In this document: one piece after another, positions 47,847 through 60,100 of the stretch
Numbering within the stretch: position 1 is the stretch's first letter
How the letters are laid out: each line of letters opens with the position of its first letter
DNA from: Gigaspora rosea
Lineage: Eukaryota; Glomeromycota; Glomeromycetes; Diversisporales; Gigasporaceae
Reading direction: 5' to 3'
Length of the DNA stretch: 64,000 nucleotides
Assembly: GCA_003550325.1 (NCBI GenBank)
Contig: QKWP01002129.1
Coordinates: 1 to 64,000, forward strand
Notes under the pieces: model-generated
Seen by the model: the letters and a program-made list of their open reading frames with translations, nothing else
Told to the model about the DNA's origin: nothing
Databases searched by the model: none
Made by a program: the position numbers and the translations under genes

Positions 47847-48499
47847 CGAGTAGTTTATTCAATATTTGTCAGTACACAATTCATACTATTTAATTATAGC
47901 ATGCCTTATTAAAATCTAAGTAAATAATATCTATATCAGATATAAAATCTCTTTATTATAAATTGCAATATTTTAAACAATAATCACAGTTATAGGACAT
48001 AATGCATTTGTTTGAAAATATAAATATTTTCTTGTAAGTTTGATTAGAGTAAAAGTGAAAACAAACTAAAAGTATATATTATGTGTAAAGCTGTTGATTA
48101 TTTAATAACATTAGCGCATAACCAGTGCTTCCGGCACGAAAGAATGTAAGCTTACCATATAATTTTGTATAATTTATGCGTAAAGTTCAGCAAGTTAATT
48201 TTTCATGAAATTTATAATTTTGCACACGTGTTTTTGAGATCAAAACTTTTGATAATTAAAAAGCTACAGAGCGGGTAGGTGTCACTCAGAAAACTCAGAA
48301 AGTTTGACACCGAATAATACCAAATTTTATTATTATGACCTGCTTCGATTTATTAATTTAACTTGCTCAGAGATAACTTTTGTATATGATAATTGAGGTT
48401 AGAGTCGGACAGTCTTGCGAATAGTCTAAAATGACTCGGACATCCAAAATATACTGTATGTACAAAATTGGGTGTTGTATGCAAGTCTAGATAATTACT
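47847..48499. other. Spacer between F5 and D4
   Basis: Uninterrupted form of the F-to-D spacer (GATTAGAGTAAAAGTGAAAA, AACCAGTGCTTCCGGCACG). No gene. Confidence 0.6.
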
Positions 48500-49625
48500 T
48501 TTGAAACAGAATTAATTAAAGAAAATTCAAATTGCCATCGGTTAAAGTTTACGCGCAGTTATCATAAAAGTTTCCAAAATGAAAACTTTTAGAATTGCAG
48601 AAATGGAGCAATATTAATATAAGTTTTTTGTATCAGAAAGCTTTACTTCTCTTTCGTAAAATGTACTAATCTTACTCACTAAGTGAGATGATTTACAGTT
48701 GGATGAAGGAAAATTTTGGATCCATGTTGTCAGATGGGGAATTTCTCAAAACGCCGATTTAAAATACGATCTTAGAAATTAGTCTCACGAAAATTTTCTA
48801 GCTTTAAAGACAATCTTACAAAATTGTTTACCTTTATTAGCTATTTCCAAAGATCATATGATGATATTGTTGACAATTAAAAATAATACAAAATTTTCTT
48901 GAAGAAAATCTTTGGGATGGTATATTTATAAGATTTATTACTCTAAATAAGCAAATACTATCGTAAATTCTTCCGCCTCATAAGGCTTTAACACCAAAAT
49001 TACCATCTAACCATTTTCTTCAAAAGTTATCAGTAAATATCAGGTAACAGATGGATTTTTAAGAGAACTGAAGCGTATTCTGTGATGAATAATCCATATA
49101 TATTTAAGCTGTTTCTTCCTCCTCAATCATTTTGGAATTTATGTGACAAGATAGCAAGCACTATTGTGCTTATGAAGGTTAAGACATTATGAAATTCTTG
49201 ATGGATACAACCTAATCCAATGAGATAAATCAGCTCTTGGCATAATAGTTGTAATAGTAGCTATATTTTTTTCATTGAAAATGGTTGCTTAAAGGTTTTA
49301 TATTCACAACTTGCAATTGATTGCCTGCTTGATTATGGTTCAATTTTTTGGCAATGCTGCAATCTTTATATGGATGGTTGCACATTATGAAGGACATAAG
49401 AGCTCCTTTGTGTCGTGGATACGATATATTTAAATTTGGAAAAAATAAATACCCGTAAACTGCCGTATAAACAGCCCGGGTCTGGTACATTCCACCAAAA
49501 AAATTAATTAGTAAAAAAAAGAAAATTATTAGTAAAAATGAGAGGGGGGTCTGATATGTGGGGGGGCTGTTTATACGGCAGTTTACGGGTACTCGACGAA
49601 TCGAATAGTTATTAAATATGTACAC
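48500..49625 (+). pseudogene. Degenerate BTB-TLDc copy D4
   Basis: BACK-like pieces (IKENSNCHRLKF-like, LQLDEGKFWIHVVRWGIS), linker and TLDc-like pieces (PQSFWNLCDKIAS, VLMKVK) in order with many stops and shifts. It ends in DIFKFGKNK just before a 142-bp MITE. It is closer to F copies in the BACK region than D1-D3 are. The minus-strand frame at 49,272-49,625 is an artefact of the MITE palindrome. Confidence 0.7.
49450..49591. mobile_element. 142-bp MITE with 28-bp terminal inverted repeats
   Basis: Begins TACCCGTAAACTGCCGTATA and ends with its reverse complement, about 28 bp and essentially perfect. TA is at both ends, suggesting a TA target. It sits at the position of the lost stop codon of D4. 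Confidence 0.85.
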
Positions 49626-50600
49626 AATGCTTTTAAAGTATTATTTTGGTTTGTACCTTATTAAAAAATATTGAGATAATTTTAATACGGTTATCGATGC
49701 ATATTTTGTACATCGGAATGGAATCTTGATATATTTAGAATCATTGTAAGTTGATTCTAAATACACTTAAGTCGAAACGAAATTTTAAATTCACTTAATT
49801 CGTAAAGAGTTTCAAACTAAAATTCAATTCTGAATCCATTTAGCATATTTTAATGTAAGCAGCAATACAGAATTTCACAAAGATACTTATGCAAATATTT
49901 TAATCATATATTCTATATATTCTAGCTATACTAATTATTACGAGTGATTGTTGGTAGGGATGGTTTGGTCGGTACGGTCGGTTAACTGATTGACCGCGGT
50001 CAGTCATACGGTTAATAACCGGTTATAGCCGATAAATTATTTCCCCAATTATTCAATCAAATATCTAAATAAATGACAAGTAGGGATGGAACACTGCACA
50101 GACTGCTGAAAGAGAAACAAAACACCGCCACATGATCAATAAAACTATCGTTCATAATTCTGGTCAAACTTGCAGATCATTTGACCACATTTCATATATT
50201 TGGCGCAAGTAAATTTCTGTGTGATAATTCAGTAATTATATATGAAATCAAAGATTTTTATTGGGTGTTGCTGATTTATTTCCTTATTTAGGTGTTTATA
50301 TGTTTTATTATTTAATTAAAATTAGGGTAAGGGTTAGTTAGAGATTAGGGTTAGGGATGTCTTATAGGTAAAATTGGTCTTTTGTTAATGCTCCGAGACT
50401 TAGACACTTGTTTCTTGTATTTTTGGTGTTTTTCACGTTTTTGTTCATCGGGCTGATCCGTGACGATCAAAATTTTGCAATTTGATTGGTTGTCAGTCAC
50501 GTGAGGGCACCTGGCTTTAACGGATCCTCTTATTTCAGTCAGGGCATAGAAAATCAAGAATGATCAGCAGAAGACTCAACTTCATCACAGGGTTTTATGA
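49626..50600. repeat. Repeat-derived spacer
   Basis: Contains a block of GGTCGGTACGGTCGGTTAAC and related CGGTTAT words (49,960-50,035), two TAGGGATGG starts (49,958 and 50,084) resembling hAT ends with no partner found, and at 50,290-50,360 telomere-like TTAGGGTTAGGG next to ATTTAATTAAAATTAGGG. The last part is an inverted relative of 13,920-13,980 inside the 2.3-kb MULE. Confidence 0.5.
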
Positions 50601-52224
50601 TTTGCTTGCTATTAAACAATATATAGATAGATACTATGAAGCTCGGAGGTTTAATCATCCCAATTAATCCCTTCCAATCAACTGTTTACAAAAAGGTAAA
50701 TGAAACCTAAAGTTAAGCTTTACCTGATATATTTTTAGCTTTAAAAAAAACTTGTAGCACTTTAAACAATCTTTTCATAGTGTTCATTTACGAAATAAAA
50801 AGTCGGTTCTATATTTCTATAAACTCAGTTTGTTTCAATTATTGCTAATCTTATGTGCGAGCATTTATTAATCAAAATGTTTGGAGTAAATTATTTAGAT
50901 TTATAAAAAATTTTATAGTCTGTAAGTATGTTACTGTAGTTGAAGTATTTAGAAAGTGCTATTATGTATTTCATTTAATTTAATAAATTAAAAAAAAATT
51001 AATTAGTATTAGCCAAATTTACATGAAAGCATCTGATATTTATTTATTTGGTATAATTATATAGCGATTTTATATATATTGAAACTTAGTTTTTTAATGT
51101 GTTATCATGATTTAAAACCATAAAAAGCACTACAATATTATATAAACCTTATAAGAAAATATTGAATAAAAATTAAAAGAAATGTTCATCTGCAAAAGAT
51201 CTTTGTAAAATTTTTGAAAAATGGCAAAATGATGAAAGCATTTTATTAGAACTAAATAAATCCTAATCATTACTTGAGTATATTGAAAATTTGTACTATA
51301 AGAATATATTCAAAGGTGGAAACAAGATTATCAACATGCACAAAATTACTAAAAAGTTATCAAAAATGTGTTTAGTCAGCAAGAGAATTGATTTGCTGCT
51401 TTTTTTATTTTATCTTTGGCAGTTCACCATATGACTTTTATTAGTTTTCAGTTTAACAAACAAATTCATACAATATATATTTACTAATTTACATAAATAG
51501 CTCAACTTGGCTGTCTATATAGATACCCAAGAGTAACCTGCCACACTAGTAGACAGAACTACTAGGGACTCTGTTAAACTACCGGTACTACAAAAAGTGC
51601 ACTCCTGGTATAGAAATTAAACTTCAATAGGGGTGAAAAAACAATACTATAACAGGACCCCTGTGTACTAATATATAGTTATATATAACTTTTGTTTTTA
51701 AACGTTATATAAGTGTACAATTAAATTTTATTCTAAAGTGTACACAAACTTTAAAATATAGTTAAAATGTACAATATATTTTTAAATAGAACTTTTAAAT
51801 TTTTTATAAAGTGAACAAACTAACTTTAAAATCTAATAAATTAATATATACCAAAGATATAAAAATATAATATATAGAGGTATAGCTTAGTAAATTATTT
51901 TAAAATACAAACTTGAAAGTAAATATAGTTTGGCTGACAAAAAAACAGATATATAGTGTAGCACTACTATACTAACATATCTGATATAAAATTAAAATTA
52001 TAAAAAATAAAAGTTTTTATTGCTATTAGAATATTTATTTATACAGTAATTTTCAAGAAATATCAAATTAAAAGCCAGTTCAAATTCGTGAATTATATAT
52101 TAGTATAAATATAAAAATAATGATAGTGTTGCAAAATATGTTAAATATAAAAGTAAATAATTGGCTAATGTATATGTACTACATATTTTCTTTTTATTAA
52201 GTATATGTATATACCAGTATTTAT
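50601..52224. other. AT-rich spacer, no gene seen
   Basis: No coding frame with a recognisable feature. A GC-richer patch at 51,515-51,660 (CTACTAGGGACTCTG, CAGGACCCCTGTG) may be old repeat DNA. Confidence 0.45.
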
Positions 52225-52536
52225 GGGAGCAGGTCAAAATCCTGACAAACAGAATCCCGACAAGTCATAATCCCGACAAAAAAATCCTGACAATAAAAAT
52301 CCCGAAAATTCTGACAACAAAAAAATCATTAAATTTATTAAGTTAGGTTAGGGTTAGGTAAGTGCCTAGGATAGGGTTAGGGTGAGCGCCTGGGCTAGGG
52401 TTTGGTTTAGTTGATTTTATAGTAAAGTTGCTCAAGGAAAGCTTTTTTTGATTGTCGGGATTTTTGATTGTCAGGATTTTTTTGTCAGGATTATGACCTG
52501 TCAGGATTTTGTTTGTCGGGATTTTGACCCAAATCC
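52225..52536. mobile_element. 312-bp MITE, copy B, reverse orientation
   Basis: GTATTTAT at 52,217-52,224 and 52,537-52,544. Ends in AATCCCGACA-type words as copy A at 3.3 kb. The interior is the reverse complement of copy A, including GGTTTGGTTTAGTTGATTTT and the TTAGGG-type core (about 52,345-52,405). Confidence 0.85.
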
Positions 52537-52735
52537 GTATTTATTCTTATATTATGTATGACAAACCAAATTTTGATAATAAGTAACTATACATTATTAC
52601 TTTTTTGATATTATTAATTAAGTGTACATCAAAGGTCAAGTGAAATTGCTATTAAAAAACAAATTTGTGTAACTGTATAATAAACATTTCAAAAAATTTA
52701 TATTAAGTATACTACAAATGTTTTAAACATATAAT

Positions 52736-54414
52736 CAGGGGTTCTTCTATAACTAAAAAAGGAGATAAAATGGAGGGATAGGAAAGAACAACTAAAAAAA
52801 CAAAAAAAAACCAACAAGAAGAAAGTGCAAAAAAATAAAAAAAGAACCTTTTATTAAAGAAGTAAGAGTAAACAAAAAATTATATAATACTGCACAGAAA
52901 AATGCTTTGTCTAAGTATTATATATACAATATAAAAAAAGAAAAAGAAATCTATGCCTAAAAGAATATTCTAAAAAGAAATTTCATATCTGATTTTTCAC
53001 CAATCTATCTTATGTGACATTCATTATTTATTTCACAGATCTTGAAACTTACTTGTGACTTGATTCTAATTAGATAGGCATATTCTCAAAATAGTGTAAA
53101 TATTATTGATCTTTTGGAGAGAGTAAACCAAAATACCACTTTGTTGAAATTTTAAAAAAGCCAAAGAGGTGGCAAACAGATGTACTAACTTGTAAGAAAC
53201 ATTTTATATTTGTGTGTAATAATACCTCTGCGTATTATTTTGAACCCTGCATGCTATTTTGAAATGTGCATGCACCTTATTTTGAGTCAAAAAAAAGTTT
53301 TTTGAAATTCTGTGCTAGTATTTAAAATAAGGCACATAGGTACCAAATTAGCAATAGCAGTTCAAAAATTAATAAAAAGCATATTACCTCTTGCATCATT
53401 AGTAGAGGTGCAGGTGAAACTTTGTTTATTGGGTGTGCAATATTAAAACTCAGTTATAACTAGCTATAACTGGTCAATTAAAAATGCGGCAATAAAAGCT
53501 GCAACTTGTGACAAACTTATATAACATGTTGTAACTCATATTGTATACTATGACTATTTCTTTATAGTAACTTAATAAATTTTTAACGAAAGTAATTCAA
53601 AAAAAAAACCAAAATAAAATGAAGTTTATTTATATTTAACTAAATTTGCTATGAAATTAATCAGCTACAAAGCTAATAATAGTTATTACTATAATATTAT
53701 TAATTAGTTATAACAAGTTATGGCATTGATTAATTAGTTACAATAAGTTATAATATTATAGTACTAATTTTGATTACGAGATTATATGACTTTTGCGCAA
53801 TCACAACTATAACTTATTATATTGTCACAAAATTTGGCTGCGCCTCTATGATGATGATGCCAAGTATTGGCATCTTATCAATTAAAAATCCAAACTTGAA
53901 ATTTCTAATAGCATAATCATTATGTTATAAAATCTTTTGATCTATATTCAATAATAAACACAAAACTCAAATATAAATCATACTTTACATACTTTGTACT
54001 ATGTTCCTAGTATAAATATTTATATTTTTGTTACAATTCAGTTAAATTTAGCATTTGCAATTTGAATTATTAATCACCTTTTAAAGCACTAAATTAAATA
54101 AAAATGGGGTGCTCGTTATTTCAGAATGTGCATAAGTGCCATTTTGAACAAAAAAGCCAAATTTTTTAAATATCAAAATCTGAATTAATGCCCAGCTTGC
54201 TATTATACACAAATATGGTAAGTGTGTATACTTTGCTGAATAGCATAGTTGACCAAAAGTATGCTTCTACTAATTGTCTCTGCACCTTCTAACAAAAAAT
54301 CTCAGAGTTGTTGCTTTACTACTTTTTCTATATTAATGAACTCTTCTACTAGAGAGTAAAACCTATAAAAAGAAAACTCTTTTTTAGCTCTATTTTAGTT
54401 CTTCAGAACCCCTA
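52736..54414. mobile_element. Candidate hAT-like element, about 1.7 kb
   Basis: The left end CAGGGGTTCTTC with AACTAAAAAAGGAG is matched at the right by inverted TAGGGGTTCTGAAG with AACTAAAATAG. No clear 8-bp duplication is visible. The interior is AT-rich without a transposase frame. Confidence 0.45.
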
Positions 54415-54596
54415 AATATATATAGATCAGTCAGGATAATTATAAAATTACCAAAAATTAAAAGATCTACAGAAAAAACCTCAAAAAAAGCAAAAAATTA
54501 CTATAAATAGAAATAATCTGTATAAAAAATACCAAAAATAAGCAAACTAATAACTGAGCTATTTATATATATTTTGGGAACCTGTTTTTCTCATAT

Positions 54597-54934
54597 GGGG
54601 TGCGGACAATAGAAACAGCCCTTTTTTACATATATCTTATTTTGAGATAATTGAGTTTAATCGTTTGTTTTAATTTTCGGACTGATCCGGGATTGATCAA
54701 ATTTCACGATTTTGATTGGTTAAAAGTAGCAGGTGACTATCGGATAATCTCGTGATGTGTTGGCTCTATGAAGCCTTGTGTAATTTTTCTTTTACATTAT
54801 CTTGATTTTTTATTATGCAAACTGACTTTCATTTATAATTGAAAAATGTTAATCATGTCAAAATTTATATGAATCTAATAAAAACTCATTTTCAAAAAAT
54901 TGTAAAAAAGGGCTGTTTCTATTGTTTGCACCCC
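54597..54934. mobile_element. 338-bp MITE with 34-bp terminal inverted repeats
   Basis: Starts GGGGTGCGGACAATAGAAAC and ends with the inverse (two mismatches over 34 bp), flanked by ATAT. The interior at about 54,680-54,735 (CTGATCCGGGATTGATCAAA) resembles 50,450-50,500. Confidence 0.85.
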
Positions 54935-55562
54935 ATATATGATCTAGAAACCTGCATCCAAGCAGCTTCTATAGAGTTTTTGTTGTATACAAGTATGCAA
55001 ATAACAAGTTTCATAATTTGGTATTAGTAATAAGTTGAAACTTGAATGATTGTTAGAAAGAGTTGATTTTTGAATGCTTTTTATTTTTATTATTATTAAG
55101 TATTTCTTTATTTTATTTTATTTGATTCATGAGTCATAATTTATTTAAATATTATAATAGCTTGTATAGTCAAACCCTGCAATAGTCACATGCCAAAATC
55201 AGACTTTCTATATGCCTATTGTGAAATTGTGACTAAAGCAAGCTAAAATTTGTATATAGTATATATAATTAAGTAGGAAAATTAAGGTGACTATAGTGAG
55301 ATTGTAGTAGTGGCAAAATAGGAGTTCTGGGACATTTTTTTTATACCTCTATATGAATGAAGTTTTAAAATCTTTTTAATCATCATCCTGCTATATTTTA
55401 TAGCACTTTTATATACTTTAGCTTGGTATAAATTTTTATATAGCTAAAAGACGATAAAAATTTGATCACGTCGTCATTCATATATGTTAGAGTGATGATA
55501 AAAAATTAATTGTGTCGTCATGACTCGAAGAGTCGCTCCAAAGGAGCACTAATCCAATCATA
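54935..55562. other. AT-rich spacer, no gene seen
   Basis: No frame or repeat of note. Confidence 0.45.
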
Positions 55563-55790
55563 TCAATTTTTATAAAGTAGAAGCTCCTGAGCCTTTTCCT
55601 GAAGTCTATTAATATACTGGGTTACATAATATCTATTAGCATACATTCTACAAAGACTGGGTTTAGAGCTAGTCGGTTTACTACAAACTTTGCAAGGAAA
55701 ACGCTTTCTAGCCTTCCAATGTTCATGGCATCCTTCAGGCTGACGACAAGTACGTTGTGAAGGGTTTCCTGTACCCGTGATCGAATTAGT
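55563..55790 (-). CDS. Partial Cys/His-rich reading frame (possible zinc-binding exon)
   Basis: Read on the minus strand, an open frame of about 70 codons ends at TGA (55,563-55,565). It contains TCRQPEGCHEHW, RFPCKVCSKPTSSKPSLC and a C-terminal helix-like YINRLQEKAQELLLY. The spacing of C-x5-C-x-H with C-x2-C and a later C suggests a small zinc-binding fold. No start codon is in frame; a possible 3' splice site (CAG, just before GAAACCC) lies at about 55,769, so this may be the last exon of a gene whose other exons I cannot see. Family not recognised. It neighbours the polymerase element but on the opposite strand. Confidence 0.4.
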   Translation of the reverse strand, partial: TNSITGTGNPSQRTCRQPEGCHEHWKARKRFPCKVCSKPTSSKPSLCRMYANRYYVTQYINRLQEKAQELLLYKN

Positions 55791-55954
55791 TTCTTTTTTT
55801 TTTATTTATTATCTTTCTATTTTCTTCTTTTTCCTTCTTTTTCTTTTTTTTTTCTTCTTTACTTCACCTGATATACATAGCCCCTATATACTCAACTAGT
55901 CAGTACGTATAAAAAGAATAAGGCCCAAAGATAGAAGTAGTAAATTATTTCCTT

Positions 55955-57000
55955 ATCTGTATAACGCCCCTGCACTTATTCGCGAATTACATTTATTCAC
56001 TTTGTCGCATTTATTCACTAAATTACATTTATTCGCTTTCGCGCATTTATGCACTAAGTTCAGTAGTCTAAGCCACATGTAAATAAGAATGTAAAAAGTA
56101 TTTAAGCGATGGTTCAGTCGCATTTAATAAAGGACAACTCAGTTAGAGTTAAAGTTAAGAACTCAGTTGAGTTTAATACTTCGAAACCATAATAGTAGAA
56201 GTGATAACTTCAGTAGCTAATAACTCGTCTCCTAAAAATTGTCCCGATATCCTTCTCGTTATTATTATAAAACCTTGTTACCAGTTTTGTTAAGAGTTAA
56301 CTCTTGAAATAAGAGTAGAAGTGTTAACGTAGTATAGTTTCTGTCTATTTTTCATCTATTTATCCCAATAGTATTACCCGTAAAAGAAAGTAAAAGAACC
56401 TATGTCGTAGTACTTATCCCTATTTATACTAAAAACCTTAGTTAGTCACCTGTTCTATTGTTACTACAAATAAGGCAAGGCTTAGCTACCTTATTTATCG
56501 AACAATCTGTATTCCTGAGGTCACCTGATATTGATCAACCTTGGAAGACCAGTTGACAACCCGATATCTATTACCCCGTGACTTTTAATTTTCATTTTCT
56601 GACTGCTGCCAGCTGCCGTCGGAGTGCCATTTAAGCTCAGATTGCTGAAATTACTCGTGACATTGTAAGTGAAACCCGACTCAGAGTGAACCTTTGAATC
56701 CCATAACCTATACAAGATAAAGACTTCGTAGATTAGTATCAGGCGAATAATCAAATATAAGTAGCGCAAATAAGTAGTAGATACTTAGCTTAACCTAATT
56801 CCAAGACCTCTGAACCCTGAAACCCGGACCAAATCAACCTCACCTTTTTCTGCCTGCCAGTTCAAGGTTTAGAAGTCTTGAGTGCCGGAATTGAGTTGAT
56901 ATTAGTTAATGTTATTAGTTTATAGCCGATATAGATATCAGGAGGGACAAGTTCGCCCCTTCTCAATGTCCACAAATAACTCCTATTCTGAGTAAATAAT
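55955..57000. other. Possible LTR or retroelement remnant
   Basis: Less AT-rich than its surroundings. It has TGTATAACGCCCCTGC near its start, a GTATTTAAGCG TATA-like site and an AATAAAGG site within 60 bp of each other (56,095-56,150), and an AGGAGGGACAAG purine stretch near 56,940: features common in LTRs. No second LTR, TSD or pol frame was found. A minus-strand frame of 82 codons (56,521-56,769) is unrecognised. Confidence 0.25.
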
Positions 57001-57106
57001 TACAAGTATATTCACCTATCATGGTATATAAATATGAAAATTTCAATTTAAACAAAAAGTTCTGGTATATTAATACAAACACGGAATACCAGCACCAATA
57101 TACAAA

Positions 57107-60100
57107 ATGTTACCTCCATGTCCTAGGTGTGGAAAAGATGATTTTAAAAAGACTCGAGATCGTGATGCACACTTAAATCGTAAATTTCTATGTAAATCTA
57201 GTAATACCCAAAATCCTATTGTAGCTCTAGACACGAAGTGTCCTGCTTCGCAGACACCATTACCACAAAATTCAACTACAGATCAAATTCCGATACAAAA
57301 CCATGTTCCAGTAGATGATTTAATTTTATTAAACAATACACTCTTATTACCTATTCAGAATATGCCTTCAAATAATTATCCTCAAAACGATACAGAATAG
57401 TTTGATAATATAGAAGATAAATATAATATAAATACTGATGAAAAATGGCCCGAATTAGCCGGAACCTTGCTCTATGACTATTCAAAAAGAAATATCATAA
57501 AGATAGAAGGCAATTTTGGTGGTAATCCAGTAAGAAAAAATTATAAATTAATGAACAAAGAGTAATATTTGAAGAATGCGAATCTAATTCTAATCCATTA
57601 AGACCCCATCAGAACTTAACAACGATGAGTTTATAGCAAGCAGTTATTCCATCTCCTGAAAATATAAAATATAAATTCAATCATTATGTTGAGAACTCCA
57701 ATAAATATTTAGAAGCCCCATATATGCCCCAGCTTATAGCAAATACAAGAGAACAAATTACAAGAGTCCTTAAAGCCGAATTGTATAAAAAAGATCAAAT
57801 AAAAACTGCATTAATTGCTCAATGTATATATTCTGGGCATGTTAGCAAAGAGAAGAGCAAACTTAAAAATCTATTAACTATAATTGCTTATCACAGAAGT
57901 CTTATGCGTGTTATTCTTACAGAAGAAGATATTAATGAACATATAGATCTAACTATATCAGAAATAGATAATGCTATAGACTCATTTATGCAACAATGAT
58001 CAGGAATAAATTTAGTAAGAATTGAAATGTTAACTATTGAAGCTTATACTTATCGAAGAACAACTGGTGGATCATATATCCCTACTCCCAAAAAGCTTGC
58101 CAATACAAAGTGTACTATTAATCCTGATAATTCAAAAATAATCGATCCAGATACAGATATGCCATCTGATAATTGTCTTCAAGGTGCATTAGCTTGTTAT
58201 TTTGCTAATAAAGATGGATATACAGAACATCTTGAATGAATATTTACTAAAAAGGATTATAAGCAATACTTAGATATAGTCAATTTAGATGGAATTCCAA
58301 TGCCTACACCAATTTGCTTATGTATATTCAATAAGATTGAAGAGATGAATCCTGATATCTCTATCAATGTCGGGCAATGGAAAGAAGAAACAGCTACTCC
58401 TAAACCAGTAATAGCTAGCAAGAATTATAATAGACAACATATTATATATCTTATAGCTCTTACAGATATTATGAAATCTGAAGATAAGTATGGACAAAAG
58501 AACCATTTTTTTTGGATCAAAAACCATGATGAATTAGTATTCAAAGATACAAAATATCATGGTAAAAAACATCTTTGTAATCAGTGCTTTTATAGTTTTC
58601 TATCAGAAACATCTTTAGCCTATTATCAAGAGCATTGTTTCAGTTTGGAAGAGGCTACTCAAAGAGTCAATTTGCCTACTAAGGGGTTAATGATTTCGAG
58701 AAGTTTAAAAATTATGGGCGAATGATCAATGCACCATGTGTTATTATAGCAGACTTTTAATCAAATAACAAGAAATGAGATTATTCTGGAGGTATAATGA
58801 AACCAGTATCTGAATATGGTAGGAAAATGCGTAAGATTGCAGAGCAAAAGGCCAATAGCTTTTGTTATCTAGTTCACTGGATCGATACTGGAGAGGTATG
58901 GGCCCATTTCTATATAGAGGAGAAAATGCTACTCAGGAGTTTGTCAAAAGAAATGATAAGGAATTGGTCAAAATTAATAGAGTCTTAGCTATAAAACTTG
59001 ATCGAATTGAGACTAGCAAAGACAAAAAAAAATTCAATGAAGCAGGTAGTTGTTGGATATGTAAAGAAAAATTCATTATAGATGAAGATAAAGTCAAATG
59101 CTTAGAAAATAAGGCAACATGGTTTAATAATGAGCTAAAAAATACCACAAAGAATTCAGAAGATTATAAGACCTTAACAAAACAAATTGACAAGATAACT
59201 AAAGATATTAATTAAGCAAAGTCTATGGACATAAAGGTTTGGGATCACTGTCATATCACAGGTAAGTTTCGAGGAGCTGCCACAATGCATGTAATCTTAA
59301 GCTTCAAATCGAACCTTGGAAAACCCCTATTCCAGTTGTCTTTCATAACTTTCGAGGCTTTGATTCTCACTTAGTATGTGAATCGGTTAGAAAATCAGTA
59401 AATGCTCATCAGATAAAAGTAATAGCCGAAACATTTGAGCGATACAAGTCTATGAAGGTGGGTCAGCTTAAGTATATAGATAGCATGCAGTTCATGAATA
59501 ATAGTTTGGCATATCTTACAAAGAATTTGGATACCAACCATTCTATTACAAGCCAGCACTTTAAAGACTATTCTCAAGGTCAAATTTCATTAGCAAGTCG
59601 TAAAGGAGTTTATCCTTATGACTATATTGTTTCACAAGATAGGTTTAAAGAAACAGAACTTTCTCCTATCCATGAATTCTATAGTACTCTTAAAGGTAAG
59701 ATCATACAAGATGACTATCAACACGCCCAAAAAGTATGGAAAACTTTTAGTTGCAAGAATCTAGGTGAGTACCATGATCTCTATCTTAAAATCGATGTAC
59801 TCAGTCTTGCAGATATTTGTACCCAATTTCGAAAAACATGCTTGCAATATTATAAACTTGATCCTAGTCATTATGTTTCAGCACCGGCACTATCATGGGA
59901 TGCTATGTTTAAGAAAACAGGGGTTGAGGTTGGGCTATTTACAGATATATCAATGCATGATTTTATAGAAGAGGCTAAGTGTGGAGGAATATCTATAGCT
60001 TGTAGGCGCTATTTTAAAGCAAATAATCCAAAAATAGGCAAGGCATTTAATCTATCTAAACCTACAAAATGGATATGCTATGTCGATGCAAATAATCTTT

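Noticed and set aside
49272-49625. 117-codon minus-strand frame
   Set aside because: Spans a 142-bp palindromic MITE inside pseudogene D4.
55955-57000. Complete LTR retrotransposon
   Set aside because: Only one possible LTR-like stretch; no second LTR, primer-binding site, TSD or reverse transcriptase. Kept only as a low-confidence remnant.
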